Assembly (NCBI RefSeq): GCF_002135315.1
Contig: NZ_NEGA01000010.1
Span: forward strand, 62,001 to 126,000
Direction of reading: 5' to 3'
DNA: 64,000 nt
From: Acinetobacter sp. ANC 3903
GTDB taxonomy: Bacteria > Pseudomonadota > Gammaproteobacteria > Pseudomonadales > Moraxellaceae
The notes under the pieces were generated by a model that did not search any database, had not been told where the DNA came from, and saw only the letters and a program-made list of their open reading frames with translations. Position 1 is the stretch's first letter, and the number at the start of each line of letters is the position of its first letter. Shown here one piece after another: positions 26,592-35,439 of the stretch. Both the position numbers and the translations under genes were made by a program.

Positions 26592-27731
26592 TTAATTAAA
26601 GCAGACCCTATTTCGGCCAGCATTTTTAGCTTTGTATAAACGTTTATCTGCAATTTCTAAAGCACTAATGAACTGAGATTCTGTATCTATTCGAGCTGCA
26701 CCAAAACTTACAGTAGCTTTAATATTATTAATAAAAAGTTGATCTTCAATTTTTTTGCGTAAGCGCTCAACTAAAGCTAATGAAGATTTTTCATCTGAAC
26801 TTTGCAGCAATATAATAAATTCTTCTCCGCCATATCTGCCGATAACATCACCTTCCCTAATGTTGGATCTGCATATGTCCGCAATTGTGCACAAGATTTT
26901 ATCCCCTACGGTATGTCCCCATGTATCATTTATAATCTTGAAATGATCAACATCACACATCACAAGATAAACTTCACCATGCTGCATTTTTTTAAACAAA
27001 TCTTCTGTTTTTTCTAGAAAACCATTACGGTTATACAGCTGCGTTAAAGGATCTTTCAACCTTTCTTCGTTAATGATACTAAACCTTTCTTTTACAGCTA
27101 CAGCTGAAACGACAATTGCAAACCACAGACTGAGGAGTATATTTACTGCAATCATCATCATCCACCACTTTGTTGTGGCTAAGGTGACCATTTGCACATT
27201 TTGAAGGTATACAATGACTATTAAAGTTCTGATAACCGCATAAGCAACTAAGAGAAAGTAACTAAAGCATAAAAGCTTTTCCAAGACCTCTGTTCTTTTC
27301 AATAAAACATACACTTTCGGAAGTGCTAAGGCCTCTAAACATAAAATCACAATATTAATTATGACTATGCGTGGCCATAACTGCTCATCGATATACTTGA
27401 AATATAAAAGTGAAGCCATAGCCGCTATCACAAAAAGAGAAGCTACAAATATATTTAACCTGGAATTGGCTTTTAATAGCATTCCATGTGCGACTGCCCA
27501 CGCCCCGCCTAAATAGAAAAGTGCAAACCAGGGTGCAGTCAGTTTCAGTTGTACATTGGTCATCAGAGTCTGTGCACCTAATGCTACTGATGGCAAAATA
27601 CAACTCAGCCCCATCCACAATAAATATTGGGGAGCTTTAAAGCATAAATGTGCAACAACAAAGACGGCACCAATGAGCATTAAGCAAATCGGGTAAACTA
27701 ACAAAAAATACTGGGTATCTGGTAAGTTCAC
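26592..27731 (-). CDS. Diguanylate cyclase, membrane-bound GGDEF protein
   Basis: A 379-residue protein with six to seven hydrophobic helices in the first 215 residues and a C-terminal GGDEF domain. The active-site motif is intact as GRYGGEEFIILLQ, so it probably makes cyclic di-GMP. Upstream landmarks are DPLTQLYNRNGF and CDVDHFKIINDTWGH. An RxxD inhibitory site five residues before GGEEF is not apparent (NIREGDVIGRYGG has R-E-G-D, eight residues before), so product inhibition is unclear. The start codon is GTG. It probably links an envelope signal to attachment or motility; no EAL-domain partner is nearby. Confidence 0.85.
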   Translation of the reverse strand: MNLPDTQYFLLVYPICLMLIGAVFVVAHLCFKAPQYLLWMGLSCILPSVALGAQTLMTNVQLKLTAPWFALFYLGGAWAVAHGMLLKANSRLNIFVASLFVIAAMASLLYFKYIDEQLWPRIVIINIVILCLEALALPKVYVLLKRTEVLEKLLCFSYFLLVAYAVIRTLIVIVYLQNVQMVTLATTKWWMMMIAVNILLSLWFAIVVSAVAVKERFSIINEERLKDPLTQLYNRNGFLEKTEDLFKKMQHGEVYLVMCDVDHFKIINDTWGHTVGDKILCTIADICRSNIREGDVIGRYGGEEFIILLQSSDEKSSLALVERLRKKIEDQLFINNIKATVSFGAARIDTESQFISALEIADKRLYKAKNAGRNRVCFN

Positions 27732-27909
27732 GGACTGAATGACACCTAGAGCTGTGTAGTTTTTATTCTAAATTGTTTAGCTAAAATTATTCAATAAATA
27801 TTTATTTTTAATAATAAAAGCTGTATTTTTTATCATTCCTGCTCTGAAGAAGTTCGTTAATTCACATTTTATCTGATTGCCGGGTAGGAATGCTAAGAAC
27901 TGTCCAATA

Positions 27910-28199
27910 ATGAAATATGTAATCATAATTAAAATTGTGACTACCAGTATGGTCTGGTTATTTACTCTTCCGTTTTTCTATAGGGCTTTAAAGGATGTAA
28001 ATCCTGATCACTTTCGTGAACATCTAAATGATTTACCAAACCTAACAGTACTAACTCTTCATCAATTATTTGACCAGTTACTCTTTCCTTATGGATTGGC
28101 TTGGGTCTACTTCTAATTCCTGGCATTTGGTTTACTAGTTACTTAGGACACCGATATTTAACTTATCACTCCAAAACTACCGATGCTTTTCTTAAATAA
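27910..28199 (+). pseudogene. Small two-helix membrane protein gene with a probable frameshift
   Basis: From the ATG at 27910 the frame encodes one membrane helix (VIIIKIVTTSMVWLFTLPFF) and a charged linker, then stops at 28116. Shifting frame near 28078 continues with a second strong helix (LWIGLGLLLIPGIWFTSYLG) and a plausible charged tail to TAA at 28197-28199. The joined product would have about 96 residues and two helices. I read this as one frameshift in a real gene. The alternative is a genuine 68-residue protein. No family recognised. Confidence 0.4.
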
Positions 28200-28313
28200 A
28201 AAATCCAATCAGAGGTAATTGAAGTTAACATAAAGGTTAAGAAAGTGATTTATATCAAAATAATTTTTCATTTCGTATAAGGTATATTAAGTTAATTTTA
28301 GAAATACTTAAAA

Positions 28314-28409
28314 ATGAAGAAATTAGAAATCATCTTTTCAGTAATTTTAATCCTCGTTATTTTGTATGGGATCCAATGGATGTTTCATGGTTTTCCAACA
28401 GGAAATTAG
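28314..28409 (+). CDS. Possible 31-residue single-helix membrane peptide
   Basis: ATG to TAG encodes MKKLEIIFSVILILVILYGI followed by a short hydrophilic tail. The Lys-Lys start and strong helix look like a small inner-membrane protein. The ribosome site is weak. No homologue family can be named. Confidence 0.35.
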   Translation: MKKLEIIFSVILILVILYGIQWMFHGFPTGN

Positions 28410-28463
28410 CATTTCCCTATCAAGTCTTCCTTCTGATTCAAGGTGAGTAATCGTTTTAATGCT

Positions 28464-28819
28464 TTACATTACATCAATACCGAAATGGCGCAAAATGACA
28501 GCCCAGGCAAGAAAAATAAGGATAGTCATTACGCAACACATGGCTAGAGACAGCCAGAATCCATAATGCTGATAAAGTATTGGAAATGCTAAAAACATAG
28601 GTCATGTCGGGACTACATACCAAAAAGTATACCAAGCATGATTGGAAATTTTCTGGGGATCTTGATTCTCAATTTTCATCCATATCAGCACCAGTACCGT
28701 TACCATAGGTAAGGCTGCAATCAATCCCCCACACGGTCACTACGTTTAGCAACTTCTGAAATTAGTATGACCATCCCAGCAGTTATAGCATATTTAGCAA
28801 CAAGCCAAACCATATGCAT
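28464..28819 (-). pseudogene. DUF3147-family membrane protein, broken by a frameshift and a stop
   Basis: From ATG at 28819 (GGAAA ahead of it) the frame reads as a DUF3147 protein: WLVAKYAITAGMVILISEVA, then after a frameshift IAALPMVTVLVLIWMKIE, then SNHAWYTFWYVVP, an in-frame TGA, and PMFLAFPILYQHYGFW to TAA at 28464. The frameshift lies in a GGGGG tract (about 28726-28733), where one extra G restores the family sequence GGLIAALP. DUF3147 proteins are about 115-residue, four-helix membrane proteins of unknown role. Two independent lesions argue for a true pseudogene, not a single sequencing error. Confidence 0.65.
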
Positions 28820-28993
28820 TTCCTATATGAAATAAAACTCTATTTATAGGTCGTTTAAATCACCTACACGCTTTATTCAATCTATAGATTACTAATTAGA
28901 CAAAAAATTTATCATTCTTGTCATCGATTTAAGTTGTATTACGAATCAAAAAATTTAGCTGTGTAATCAAAATCATGGCTCTGGAAAATTAAC

Positions 28994-29021
28994 AAAGGCC
29001 TCACAAAGTTGTGAGACCTTT
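28994..29021 (-). terminator. Terminator of the 46-residue small gene
   Basis: AAAGGcCTCACA and TGTGAGaCCTTT around an AAGT loop, 8 bases past the small gene's stop. Confidence 0.75.
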
Positions 29022-29028
29022 TGATAAA

Positions 29029-29169
29029 TTAAACAGTGATATTCTGTGCCTTGGTTTGTTCCTCTATTTCTCGAAAGTCATTGGATTTTGTGTTTTTCTT
29101 CCTATTTTTAACTTTCTTATAACAATATCCGGCTGCCACACCTGCACCAATTAAAGTTAATAATTTCAT
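29029..29169 (-). CDS. Small membrane-anchored basic protein, 46 residues
   Basis: ATG to TAA encodes a protein with a short glycine-rich N-terminal helix (LLTLIGAGVAAGYCY), a very basic patch (KKVKNRKKNTK) and an acidic/polar tail. It has an AGGTG ribosome site 5 bases before the ATG and its own terminator right after the stop, so it looks like a real monocistronic gene. The function is unknown; size and topology resemble small stress-induced membrane proteins. It is too short for many gene callers. Confidence 0.6.
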   Translation of the reverse strand: MKLLTLIGAGVAAGYCYKKVKNRKKNTKSNDFREIEEQTKAQNITV

Positions 29170-29285
29170 ATTTCACCTCAACCAATCAGAAATCCAAGCA
29201 TATATAACTATCACTTATACCGATTGCACTCCAAGCCCAGTTCGATAGCTTTTTGTATGGTAGGTAAATTTATGTGTATTAAATA

Positions 29286-29307
29286 AAGCCCACCTTTCGA
29301 TGAGCTT
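29286..29307 (-). terminator. Terminator of the 66-residue gene
   Basis: AAGCtCATC and GGTGGGCTT arms on the minus strand with a GAAA-type loop, then TTTATTT. The 3' arm GGTGGGCTTT is the same as in the fumC terminator at 29577-29602. Confidence 0.6.
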
Positions 29308-29325
29308 CTACTTTCTGACTATTCA

Positions 29326-29526
29326 CTATAAATCTGTACTAACAAACACACTTTCAATAAAAGCATCTGCTTCATGATCATCCAGTACTTCAATGTTTAC
29401 GTCTAAATGAATAACTTCAGCCCCAGTCTTTTCTTTAAATTCTGCGAATTTTTGGGTAAGAAATTCTTGTATTTCATCTTCAAGCTTGGTTCTTTCAATG
29501 CGATATTCTTTTAGTGCTTCTTTCAC
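29326..29526 (-). CDS. Hypothetical protein, 66 residues
   Basis: A small soluble acidic protein: an N-terminal charged helix (EALKEYRIERTKLEDEIQEFLTQKFAEFKEKTG), then EVIHLDVNIEVLDD and a Val-rich end. I start at GTG 29526, which has a GGGGA site at the right spacing; the TTG at 29532 sits directly against that site. The form (helix then strand) recalls small phage-type or antitoxin-like proteins but no family can be named. Its own terminator follows. Confidence 0.55.
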   Translation of the reverse strand: MKEALKEYRIERTKLEDEIQEFLTQKFAEFKEKTGAEVIHLDVNIEVLDDHEADAFIESVFVSTDL

Positions 29527-29576
29527 AGACAATCCCCATGGGCTTTTAATTGTGCAATTAATTTACCATAAAGATC

Positions 29577-29602
29577 AAAAAAGCCCACCATTTGGCGAGC
29601 TT
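29577..29602 (-). terminator. Terminator of fumC
   Basis: AAGCTCGCC and GGTGGGCTT form a stem on the minus strand, then TTTTTT, 124 bases past the fumC stop. Confidence 0.75.
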
Positions 29603-29725
29603 TTAAATTAAAACATCAAGCATAATCAATCATCGGCAGTTAATTTTTCCATATCTTGTACGCATATATGCCCCAGATAAAAAACCACTTATGAACAATT
29701 GATAGTTGTTCCCGTCCTTAGATGC

Positions 29726-31120
29726 TTATTTCACATTAGGTGAAACCATATTTTCAGGAATCACCACGGCATCAAACTGTTCCGCAGTCACCAGATTCAG
29801 TTCAACAGCGACCTGTTTTAAGGTTTTACCTTCCTTATAAGCCGTTTTTGCCACCTTCGCTGCATTTTCATAACCAATTACCGGGTTTAAGGCAGTCACT
29901 AACATCAGTGAGTTATGCAGGAAGTGATCAATTTTTTCCCGGTTTGGCTCAATGCCCACCGCACAATGGTCATTGAAGCTATTACATGCATCACCCAATA
30001 ACTGAATCGATTGCAATAAGTTAAATGCTATCACCGGCATAAATACGTTCAGTTCAAAATTACCCGAAGCCCCTGCCACGTTAATGGTCGTATCATTTCC
30101 CAGCACTTGTGCGACCACCATGGTCATGGCTTCACTTTGGGTTGGATTGACCTTGCCAGGCATAATGCTTGAGCCAGGTTCATTTTCAGGAATGCGAATT
30201 TCGCCAAAGCCACAACGCGGACCACTGGCCAACCAGCGAATGTCATTGGCAATTTTATTTAAACTGCTGGCTAAAGTTTTTAAGGCACCCGATGCAAATA
30301 CTGCAGCATCCCGCGCAGCTAAAGCTTCAAACTTATTCGGTGCAGTCACAAAAGGTAAACCGGTTAATGTAGCCAACTGTGCTGCTACTTTAACCGCATA
30401 TTCAGGATGTGCATTTAACCCGGTTCCGACCGCTGTACCACCTAAAGGCAATTCATATAAACCCAATAAGGCATAATGCAAACGCTTTAAAGCATGCTCA
30501 AGTTGTGACACATAGCCACTAAATTCCTGACCCAGTGTTAAAGGTGTGGCATCCTGTAAGTGGGTACGGCCAATTTTAACAATATCTGAAAATTCTTTTG
30601 ATTTCGCTTCTAATGTATCGCGTAGACGTGCGACCGCAGGAATCAGCAGTTCATTGATCTGCAAACTTGCTGCAACATGAATGGCGGTTGGAAATGAGTC
30701 ATTGGTCGACTGCGCACGATTGACATGATCATTGGGATGCACCGGTTTTTGTGCACCTAAAGGATTGCCCAATTTCTGGTTGGCAATATTGGCAATCACT
30801 TCATTGCAGTTCATATTGCTTTGCGTGCCTGAACCGGTTTGCCAAACCACCAACGGAAATTGGCTATCCCATTTCCCGCTAATGACTTCTTCTGCAGCAT
30901 CGACAATATAATGTGACAATTCATGAGGAATTTGTTCTAACTCGGCATTGGTGATGGCTGCTGCTTTTTTTACCAGCCCCATGGCACGAATCATTGGCCG
31001 TGGTAAACGCTCCTGTCCGATTTTAAAGTTTTGCAAACTACGCTGTGTTTGCGCACCCCACATTGCTTCACTGGGAACCTCTACATCGCCCATGGTGTCG
31101 TGTTCAATACGTGTCTGCAT
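29726..31120 (-). CDS. fumC: Fumarate hydratase, class II
   Basis: A 464-residue iron-independent fumarase of the TCA cycle, converting fumarate and malate. The superfamily signature [15 protein letters not shown] is intact, with [13 protein letters not shown] and the [10 protein letters not shown] catalytic region (His near 188). It is oxygen-stable, unlike class I fumarases, and is often induced under oxidative stress or iron shortage. The ATG at 31120 has GAGG at 6-base spacing and gives the usual [16 protein letters not shown] start. Monocistronic with its own terminator. Confidence 0.95.
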   Translation of the reverse strand: MQTRIEHDTMGDVEVPSEAMWGAQTQRSLQNFKIGQERLPRPMIRAMGLVKKAAAITNAELEQIPHELSHYIVDAAEEVISGKWDSQFPLVVWQTGSGTQSNMNCNEVIANIANQKLGNPLGAQKPVHPNDHVNRAQSTNDSFPTAIHVAASLQINELLIPAVARLRDTLEAKSKEFSDIVKIGRTHLQDATPLTLGQEFSGYVSQLEHALKRLHYALLGLYELPLGGTAVGTGLNAHPEYAVKVAAQLATLTGLPFVTAPNKFEALAARDAAVFASGALKTLASSLNKIANDIRWLASGPRCGFGEIRIPENEPGSSIMPGKVNPTQSEAMTMVVAQVLGNDTTINVAGASGNFELNVFMPVIAFNLLQSIQLLGDACNSFNDHCAVGIEPNREKIDHFLHNSLMLVTALNPVIGYENAAKVAKTAYKEGKTLKQVAVELNLVTAEQFDAVVIPENMVSPNVK

Positions 31121-31233
31121 CATCAACCTCATTTCCATTTTATAGCTTTAGCCAATTCATCTGTTTTGACATATTCAATGATCTTAATCAAATACTTTAT
31201 TAATATAAATGATTATTGTTTGCATTTGATTTA

Positions 31234-32241
31234 TTAATGTCCTTTTAATGTTTGCTGATAAAAACGCCAGCCATCTTCAACAATCTGGGTAATACTGCGT
31301 TTCGGTTGCCATTGTAAAATTTCATGGGCTTTTTCCGCAGTTGCACCGACCTGATCCATTTCCGCATAACTATAAAATGGGGCATCAATGGTTTTAATTT
31401 CAGTCTGGGTAACTTTAGCCACTTCGCTCAGCAAAGCGCGAATGGACATATTCTGCCCGGCTATATTAAACGCATCACAAGTATAGGGCTGAATCCTGAG
31501 CCACTTTAAGGTTGCCATAATGGCATCGCAGCAGTCCAACACGTGTAAGAAGCTACGTTCTACAGTACGATCCAAGGTCTGCGCCTGCTGACGCAGTTCA
31601 ATATATTCACGCTGTCTGGCTGCTGCCTGTAAGACCAATGGAATAATATTTTTCGGTAAAGGGGCAACGAATTCTCCGAGCACGGCGTGTTCAAAAGCAC
31701 CGGCAATATTGCACAATCTTAAAATGGCAATTTTCCATTCACTGTCGGTCAAAGCAGTATCACGGATAATTTCTTCCACCATTTGTTGTGATTTTACATA
31801 GGGGTTCGGATAAGAATAGTTAAAAGGTACATCCTCGGTCAGGATCAGACTCGACTGCCCATAGACTGCCAAGCTGGATAAATGAATCAGCGTTCGGATC
31901 CCTGTGCGCTGCATGGCACGCAGCAGACTCATGATACAACTGACATTGTCGTTATAATATTCCAGCGGTTTCAGTGCCGATTCTTCTATCGATTTAAAAC
32001 CGGCAGTATGAATAACCACTTCTACAGAATATTGTTCAAAAACTTTGTTTAATGCGGGCGTATTGCGAATATCTATTTTTACAAAGGGCACATAGCTGCC
32101 CGAAATATATTCAAGTCGTTCTAAGGTCTGTAAATTTGCATTGGATAAATTGTCGACAATGATGACTTCTTGTCCATGAGCCATCAGGCTTAACGCAATA
32201 TGTGAGCCTATAAAGCCTAAACCACCAGTCACTAAAATCAT
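31234..32241 (-). CDS. galE: UDP-glucose 4-epimerase-like protein (GalE)
   Basis: A 335-residue extended SDR. It has the NAD motif GGLGFIGSHIA at 6-16, the Asp-Asn-Leu-Ser of the cofactor loop, the Thr/Ser in LIHLSSLAVYGQ and the catalytic Tyr-x3-Lys in YPNPYVKSQ. Most substrate segments match GalE (KPLEYYNDNV; the YIHV-like site reads RSFLHVLDCCDA). The segment normally reading GVRDYIHV is replaced by TVERSFLHV, so sugar specificity may differ. Role: epimerising UDP-hexoses for capsule or lipooligosaccharide. It is alone, divergent from the tus genes. Confidence 0.82.
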   Translation of the reverse strand: MILVTGGLGFIGSHIALSLMAHGQEVIIVDNLSNANLQTLERLEYISGSYVPFVKIDIRNTPALNKVFEQYSVEVVIHTAGFKSIEESALKPLEYYNDNVSCIMSLLRAMQRTGIRTLIHLSSLAVYGQSSLILTEDVPFNYSYPNPYVKSQQMVEEIIRDTALTDSEWKIAILRLCNIAGAFEHAVLGEFVAPLPKNIIPLVLQAAARQREYIELRQQAQTLDRTVERSFLHVLDCCDAIMATLKWLRIQPYTCDAFNIAGQNMSIRALLSEVAKVTQTEIKTIDAPFYSYAEMDQVGATAEKAHEILQWQPKRSITQIVEDGWRFYQQTLKGH

Positions 32242-32312
32242 TGTATACTACCCTTTTCTTATGAAGTTTGGATGCATCAATATTGGATTGGGCATTCCTC
32301 AAGTGAATTTCG

Positions 32313-32681
32313 ATGAGCACCTTATTACTAATTACCTCCGCTCCAACCTCGATCTATGCCTGGCACGTGCTAGGTCTGGCACAGGCTTTACAGGCAAAAA
32401 AGCAGCCATTTCGCGTGTTTTTCTATCAGGACGGAGTCGCTGTTGCCAATGCCTTACAATGGGTTCCAGATGACCAGCGTAATTTAACTGAAGAATGGCA
32501 GAAGCTGGCCATTCGCTTACCGGTATGTGTCAGTGCTGCTTTGGCACGGGGTATTTCGGATCAGGAAAATGCTAAACGACATCAGATTAGCCAACATAAT
32601 CTTGCTCAAGGCTTTGAACTGGTTGGACTGGGTGAACTTGCCGATGCAGTACAATCAACACAACGTCTGATTCAATTCTAA
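32313..32681 (+). CDS. tusD: Sulfurtransferase complex subunit TusD
   Basis: A 122-residue DsrE/TusD protein. The active Cys lies in the conserved LPVCVSAALARG segment (Cys71), which carries persulfide sulfur. With TusB and TusC it forms the hexamer that passes sulfur from TusA to TusE for 2-thiolation of the tRNA wobble uridine (mnm5s2U) by MnmA. First gene of a tusD-tusC-tusB-tusE run in the order known from E. coli. tusA is not in this window. Confidence 0.88.
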   Translation: MSTLLLITSAPTSIYAWHVLGLAQALQAKKQPFRVFFYQDGVAVANALQWVPDDQRNLTEEWQKLAIRLPVCVSAALARGISDQENAKRHQISQHNLAQGFELVGLGELADAVQSTQRLIQF

Positions 32682-32724
32682 GATGTTATTTTTGGAAATT
32701 TGTTGCTTTTAAAAGGTAAATTGT

Positions 32725-33075
32725 GTGAAATCTGTACTCGTTATTCTAACTCAAGCAAATCTTGCCAATTTACAAGTGCATGAAAGCTTGTCTGCCACTA
32801 TGGTACTGGCAACGTTTGGCTGTGAAGTCAAAGTTTTGTTGCAAGATGCCGCGCTAAGTTTACTCCATTCAGAAGTGCAATTTGATCAGCTTAAACATGC
32901 CTTTAAAGTCGCTTCGAACATGGTCGATAGCTTTGAATTTTACGATTTAAGTCCCGTGCTGGTGGAAAATAAAAACCGTAACTCCATCTTCGTTGCTCAA
33001 ACTCAACAAGATATTGAATTTATTGAATTTAGTCATGAGCTGATTCAAAGTTTCGATTTTGTGCTGTACTGGTAA
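32725..33075 (+). CDS. tusC: Sulfurtransferase complex subunit TusC
   Basis: A 116-residue DsrF/TusC protein, structural partner of TusB and TusD in the sulfur relay. It has the family N-terminus VLVILTQANLANLQVHESL and the middle FGCEVKVLLQDAALSLL. The start is GTG, with AAAAGGT at good spacing. It follows tusD after 43 bases and ends 2 bases before tusB. Confidence 0.85.
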   Translation: MKSVLVILTQANLANLQVHESLSATMVLATFGCEVKVLLQDAALSLLHSEVQFDQLKHAFKVASNMVDSFEFYDLSPVLVENKNRNSIFVAQTQQDIEFIEFSHELIQSFDFVLYW

Positions 33076-33077
33076 AG

Positions 33078-33380
33078 ATGACGAGTGAAACAAGAATGAT
33101 GAACAAAAGTTTATATTTGCTACAAAGTAGTTTTTCAGCGACACCCGCCGCTCTGGAAAAATTAGCACAAGTCTACGGCCCTGAAGATAGTGTGGTACTG
33201 ATGGGCGAATCGGTCTTACAGTTTCAACAGCCATTTTTGCAACGGCTGGATCGTATCTATGTGCTGGATACAGATGCGGAAATTCTGGCAGGCCAAACAT
33301 CAGAGCATATGCAGATTATTTCTTATGCCGAATTTGCAGATCTCTGCCTGAATTATAGCCGTTGTATCCGTTTGAACTAA
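33078..33380 (+). CDS. tusB: Sulfurtransferase complex subunit TusB
   Basis: A 100-residue DsrH/TusB protein completing the TusBCD complex. The recognisable part begins at NKSLYLLQSSF, so the ATG at 33099 is an alternative start. I give the longer frame because it begins 2 bases after tusC. The end YAEFADLCLNYSRCIRLN resembles the DYTDFVRL end of E. coli TusB. TusE follows after 10 bases. Confidence 0.8.
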   Translation: MTSETRMMNKSLYLLQSSFSATPAALEKLAQVYGPEDSVVLMGESVLQFQQPFLQRLDRIYVLDTDAEILAGQTSEHMQIISYAEFADLCLNYSRCIRLN

Positions 33381-33390
33381 TTTGAGATTA

Positions 33391-33705
33391 ATGATGAATT
33401 TAGAACTTGACCAAGATGGTCACTTAGTCGATTACACCATTTGGAATGAACAGGTTGCACAAGAATTAGCAAACACTTTAAGTTTAGAACTTACAGCATG
33501 GCATTTTGAAGTTTTGCATGCCGTGCGCCAGTTCTATCAGCAGTTTGGACATTCACCGGCCACCCGTCCGCTGATTAAATTTCTGATGAAAACAGTCAGT
33601 ACCGACATCAATAATGCGCTATTACAAGATAGATTTCAGACCGGTTTAGTGGCACGTCATTTAAGCCGTCTGGCAGGGATTCCCAAACCACCGAATTGCC
33701 TCTAA
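33391..33705 (+). CDS. tusE: Sulfur relay protein TusE (DsrC family)
   Basis: A 104-residue DsrC/TusE protein, the last sulfur carrier before MnmA. It has the family features DGHLVDYTIWNEQVAQ, WHFEVLHAVRQFYQQFG and the swinging C-terminal arm IPKPPNCL with the penultimate Cys. The second Cys of true DsrC is absent, which marks it as TusE rather than a sulfite-reductase partner. I use the ATG at 33391; the next codon is also ATG. Confidence 0.9.
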   Translation: MMNLELDQDGHLVDYTIWNEQVAQELANTLSLELTAWHFEVLHAVRQFYQQFGHSPATRPLIKFLMKTVSTDINNALLQDRFQTGLVARHLSRLAGIPKPPNCL

Positions 33706-33720
33706 TGCCCAGCAGTTGGA

Positions 33721-34203
33721 TTAGGGCTGGGTCTTGCGTTGTTGCAGATAATTGAAATAATCCGGAGTCAGTTCAGCTTTAATGTGCTTGGCCTGAATGG
33801 TTTCATTACATTCTGAACAGACCAGACGTGGCGTCATGCTATGCCCACAGCTTTGATGAGTGTATTGCATGGGCTGGCCAAGATCTTCATTCATCCATTG
33901 GTCTGCCCAATGTGCCATAGACATTAAAATGGGATAAAGTGCCAGCCCTTTTTCCGTCAGGCAATATTCATAACGCTCTTGCCGCTGTACATAGGGCTTT
34001 TTGACTAAAATCCCATGCTCGACCAAATGCTTTAAACGGTCAGACAGCACATGGCGGGTAATACCCAGATTTTGCTGAAAGGATTCAAAACGGCGCATAC
34101 CTAAAAAAGCATTTCGCAAAATCAGCACAGTCCAGCGATCACCAATCACCGATAAGGTTCTGGCAATTGAACAGGGTTGTTCGCCAATTTCGTCCCATTT
34201 CAT
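33721..34203 (-). CDS. HxlR-family transcriptional regulator
   Basis: A 160-residue winged-helix regulator. The HxlR domain is clear from CSIARTLSVIGDRWTVLILRNAFLGMRRFESFQ through ITRHVLSDRLKHLVEHGIL. The C-terminal 45 residues add a Cys/His cluster (SCGHSMTPRLVCSECNETI) that looks like a small zinc-binding tail. HxlR proteins often sense aldehydes, quinones or redox change through Cys residues. No divergent target gene is adjacent. It is convergent with tusE, 15 bases apart. Confidence 0.85.
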   Translation of the reverse strand: MKWDEIGEQPCSIARTLSVIGDRWTVLILRNAFLGMRRFESFQQNLGITRHVLSDRLKHLVEHGILVKKPYVQRQERYEYCLTEKGLALYPILMSMAHWADQWMNEDLGQPMQYTHQSCGHSMTPRLVCSECNETIQAKHIKAELTPDYFNYLQQRKTQP

Positions 34204-34446
34204 TTTCTTGAGTCACCGCGCTTAAATTGATACTAAAATGAAGTGATTTATGAATTTTTGCAAGGAGTTTATAGCTGCTCTTATGCCTGAATCATGATCT
34301 ATCGTCATGACTCAATACCGCTGCTCGACTTTAGCAATTCGGTAAATACCTGAGCCTAAATCAGGACAATCATTCCGCCTAAAATAATAAGAATGTACCC
34401 ATCAAACTAAAAAAAGCCCATACTGAAAGAAAGTAGCAAATAAGCT

Positions 34447-35346
34447 TTAAAAATGAATTTTATCCTGATTTTCTTCAATAATTTTTAACCATGCCCGCGT
34501 GGCAGGATTCATGGCAACCGTGGTATTCCAGGCCATGCTTAAGGTCCAGTTCAGGTTAGGACTTTCCAGTAGGCTGATGTTATATTTTTCCTGATCGAGC
34601 TGTTCACAATAAATTTTTGGCAATAAGGCGATCCCGACATCAGATTCAACCATTTTGGCAATAAAGTCCCATTGACTGCTTTTACACACCACATGCGGTT
34701 CAAAACCGACATAATTTGCGGCCTGAATAATCATATTGTTTAAACTGAAGGTGTCATCATAGAGCAAAAACGACTCTTCTTTTAATTCAATAAGCTGAAT
34801 TTTTTTTCGGTCTTTCCAATGGCTTGCTTTACGTGAAAGCAGGCATAATGGTGAATCCATTATTGGAATTCCACTGAATTGCGGTTTTAAATGCCCCAGT
34901 AAAATCCCGACATCGACTTTTTTGGCCAAAATCGCCTCTTCAATGCCAGATGCCCCAACTTCCAGAAACCTTAATTCTATATGCGGATATTGTTTGTGAA
35001 ATTTGGCAATCAAGCTACTTAAAAGCACCGACCCCAGTGGCGGCAAGCCCAGTATGAGCTTGCCCTTGCGTAAATGCCGAACTTGCTCAATGGAGTCAAA
35101 AATACGCTGCTGTTCTTCTATAATCACCAAAGCATGTTGATAAATCTGTTCGCCCATATAAGTAAGTAAAACTTCACGTTTACGTCCAGCTTGCCCCTTG
35201 TGAAATAAGGCTACGCCGGTTTCTTCTTCCAGTTGCCGAATTGCTTTACTGATGGTTGGCTGGGTCACGCAAAGATGTTCAGCTGTACGGGTAAAGCTTT
35301 GCAATTGCACAAGTTTGACAAAAATATTCAGGCCCTTAATATCCAC
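34447..35346 (-). CDS. LysR-family regulator of the CidA/CidB-type operon
   Basis: A 299-residue LysR regulator with helix-turn-helix FTRTAEHLCVTQPTISKAIRQLEEE near residues 18-42. The effector domain matches CidR-type regulators, which respond to overflow metabolism acids. It starts with GTG (GGAA upstream) and is divergent from a CidA/LrgA-CidB/LrgB pair with a 93-base shared region. By context it controls that pair. Confidence 0.85.
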   Translation of the reverse strand: MDIKGLNIFVKLVQLQSFTRTAEHLCVTQPTISKAIRQLEEETGVALFHKGQAGRKREVLLTYMGEQIYQHALVIIEEQQRIFDSIEQVRHLRKGKLILGLPPLGSVLLSSLIAKFHKQYPHIELRFLEVGASGIEEAILAKKVDVGILLGHLKPQFSGIPIMDSPLCLLSRKASHWKDRKKIQLIELKEESFLLYDDTFSLNNMIIQAANYVGFEPHVVCKSSQWDFIAKMVESDVGIALLPKIYCEQLDQEKYNISLLESPNLNWTLSMAWNTTVAMNPATRAWLKIIEENQDKIHF

Positions 35347-35439
35347 AAATATTCCAAATAAGCATAATCTTTTTCTTATTATTCATAATTGACCAAGTCA
35401 GTCAAATTTAAAATATATGAAAATTCTCCTATTAAGACG

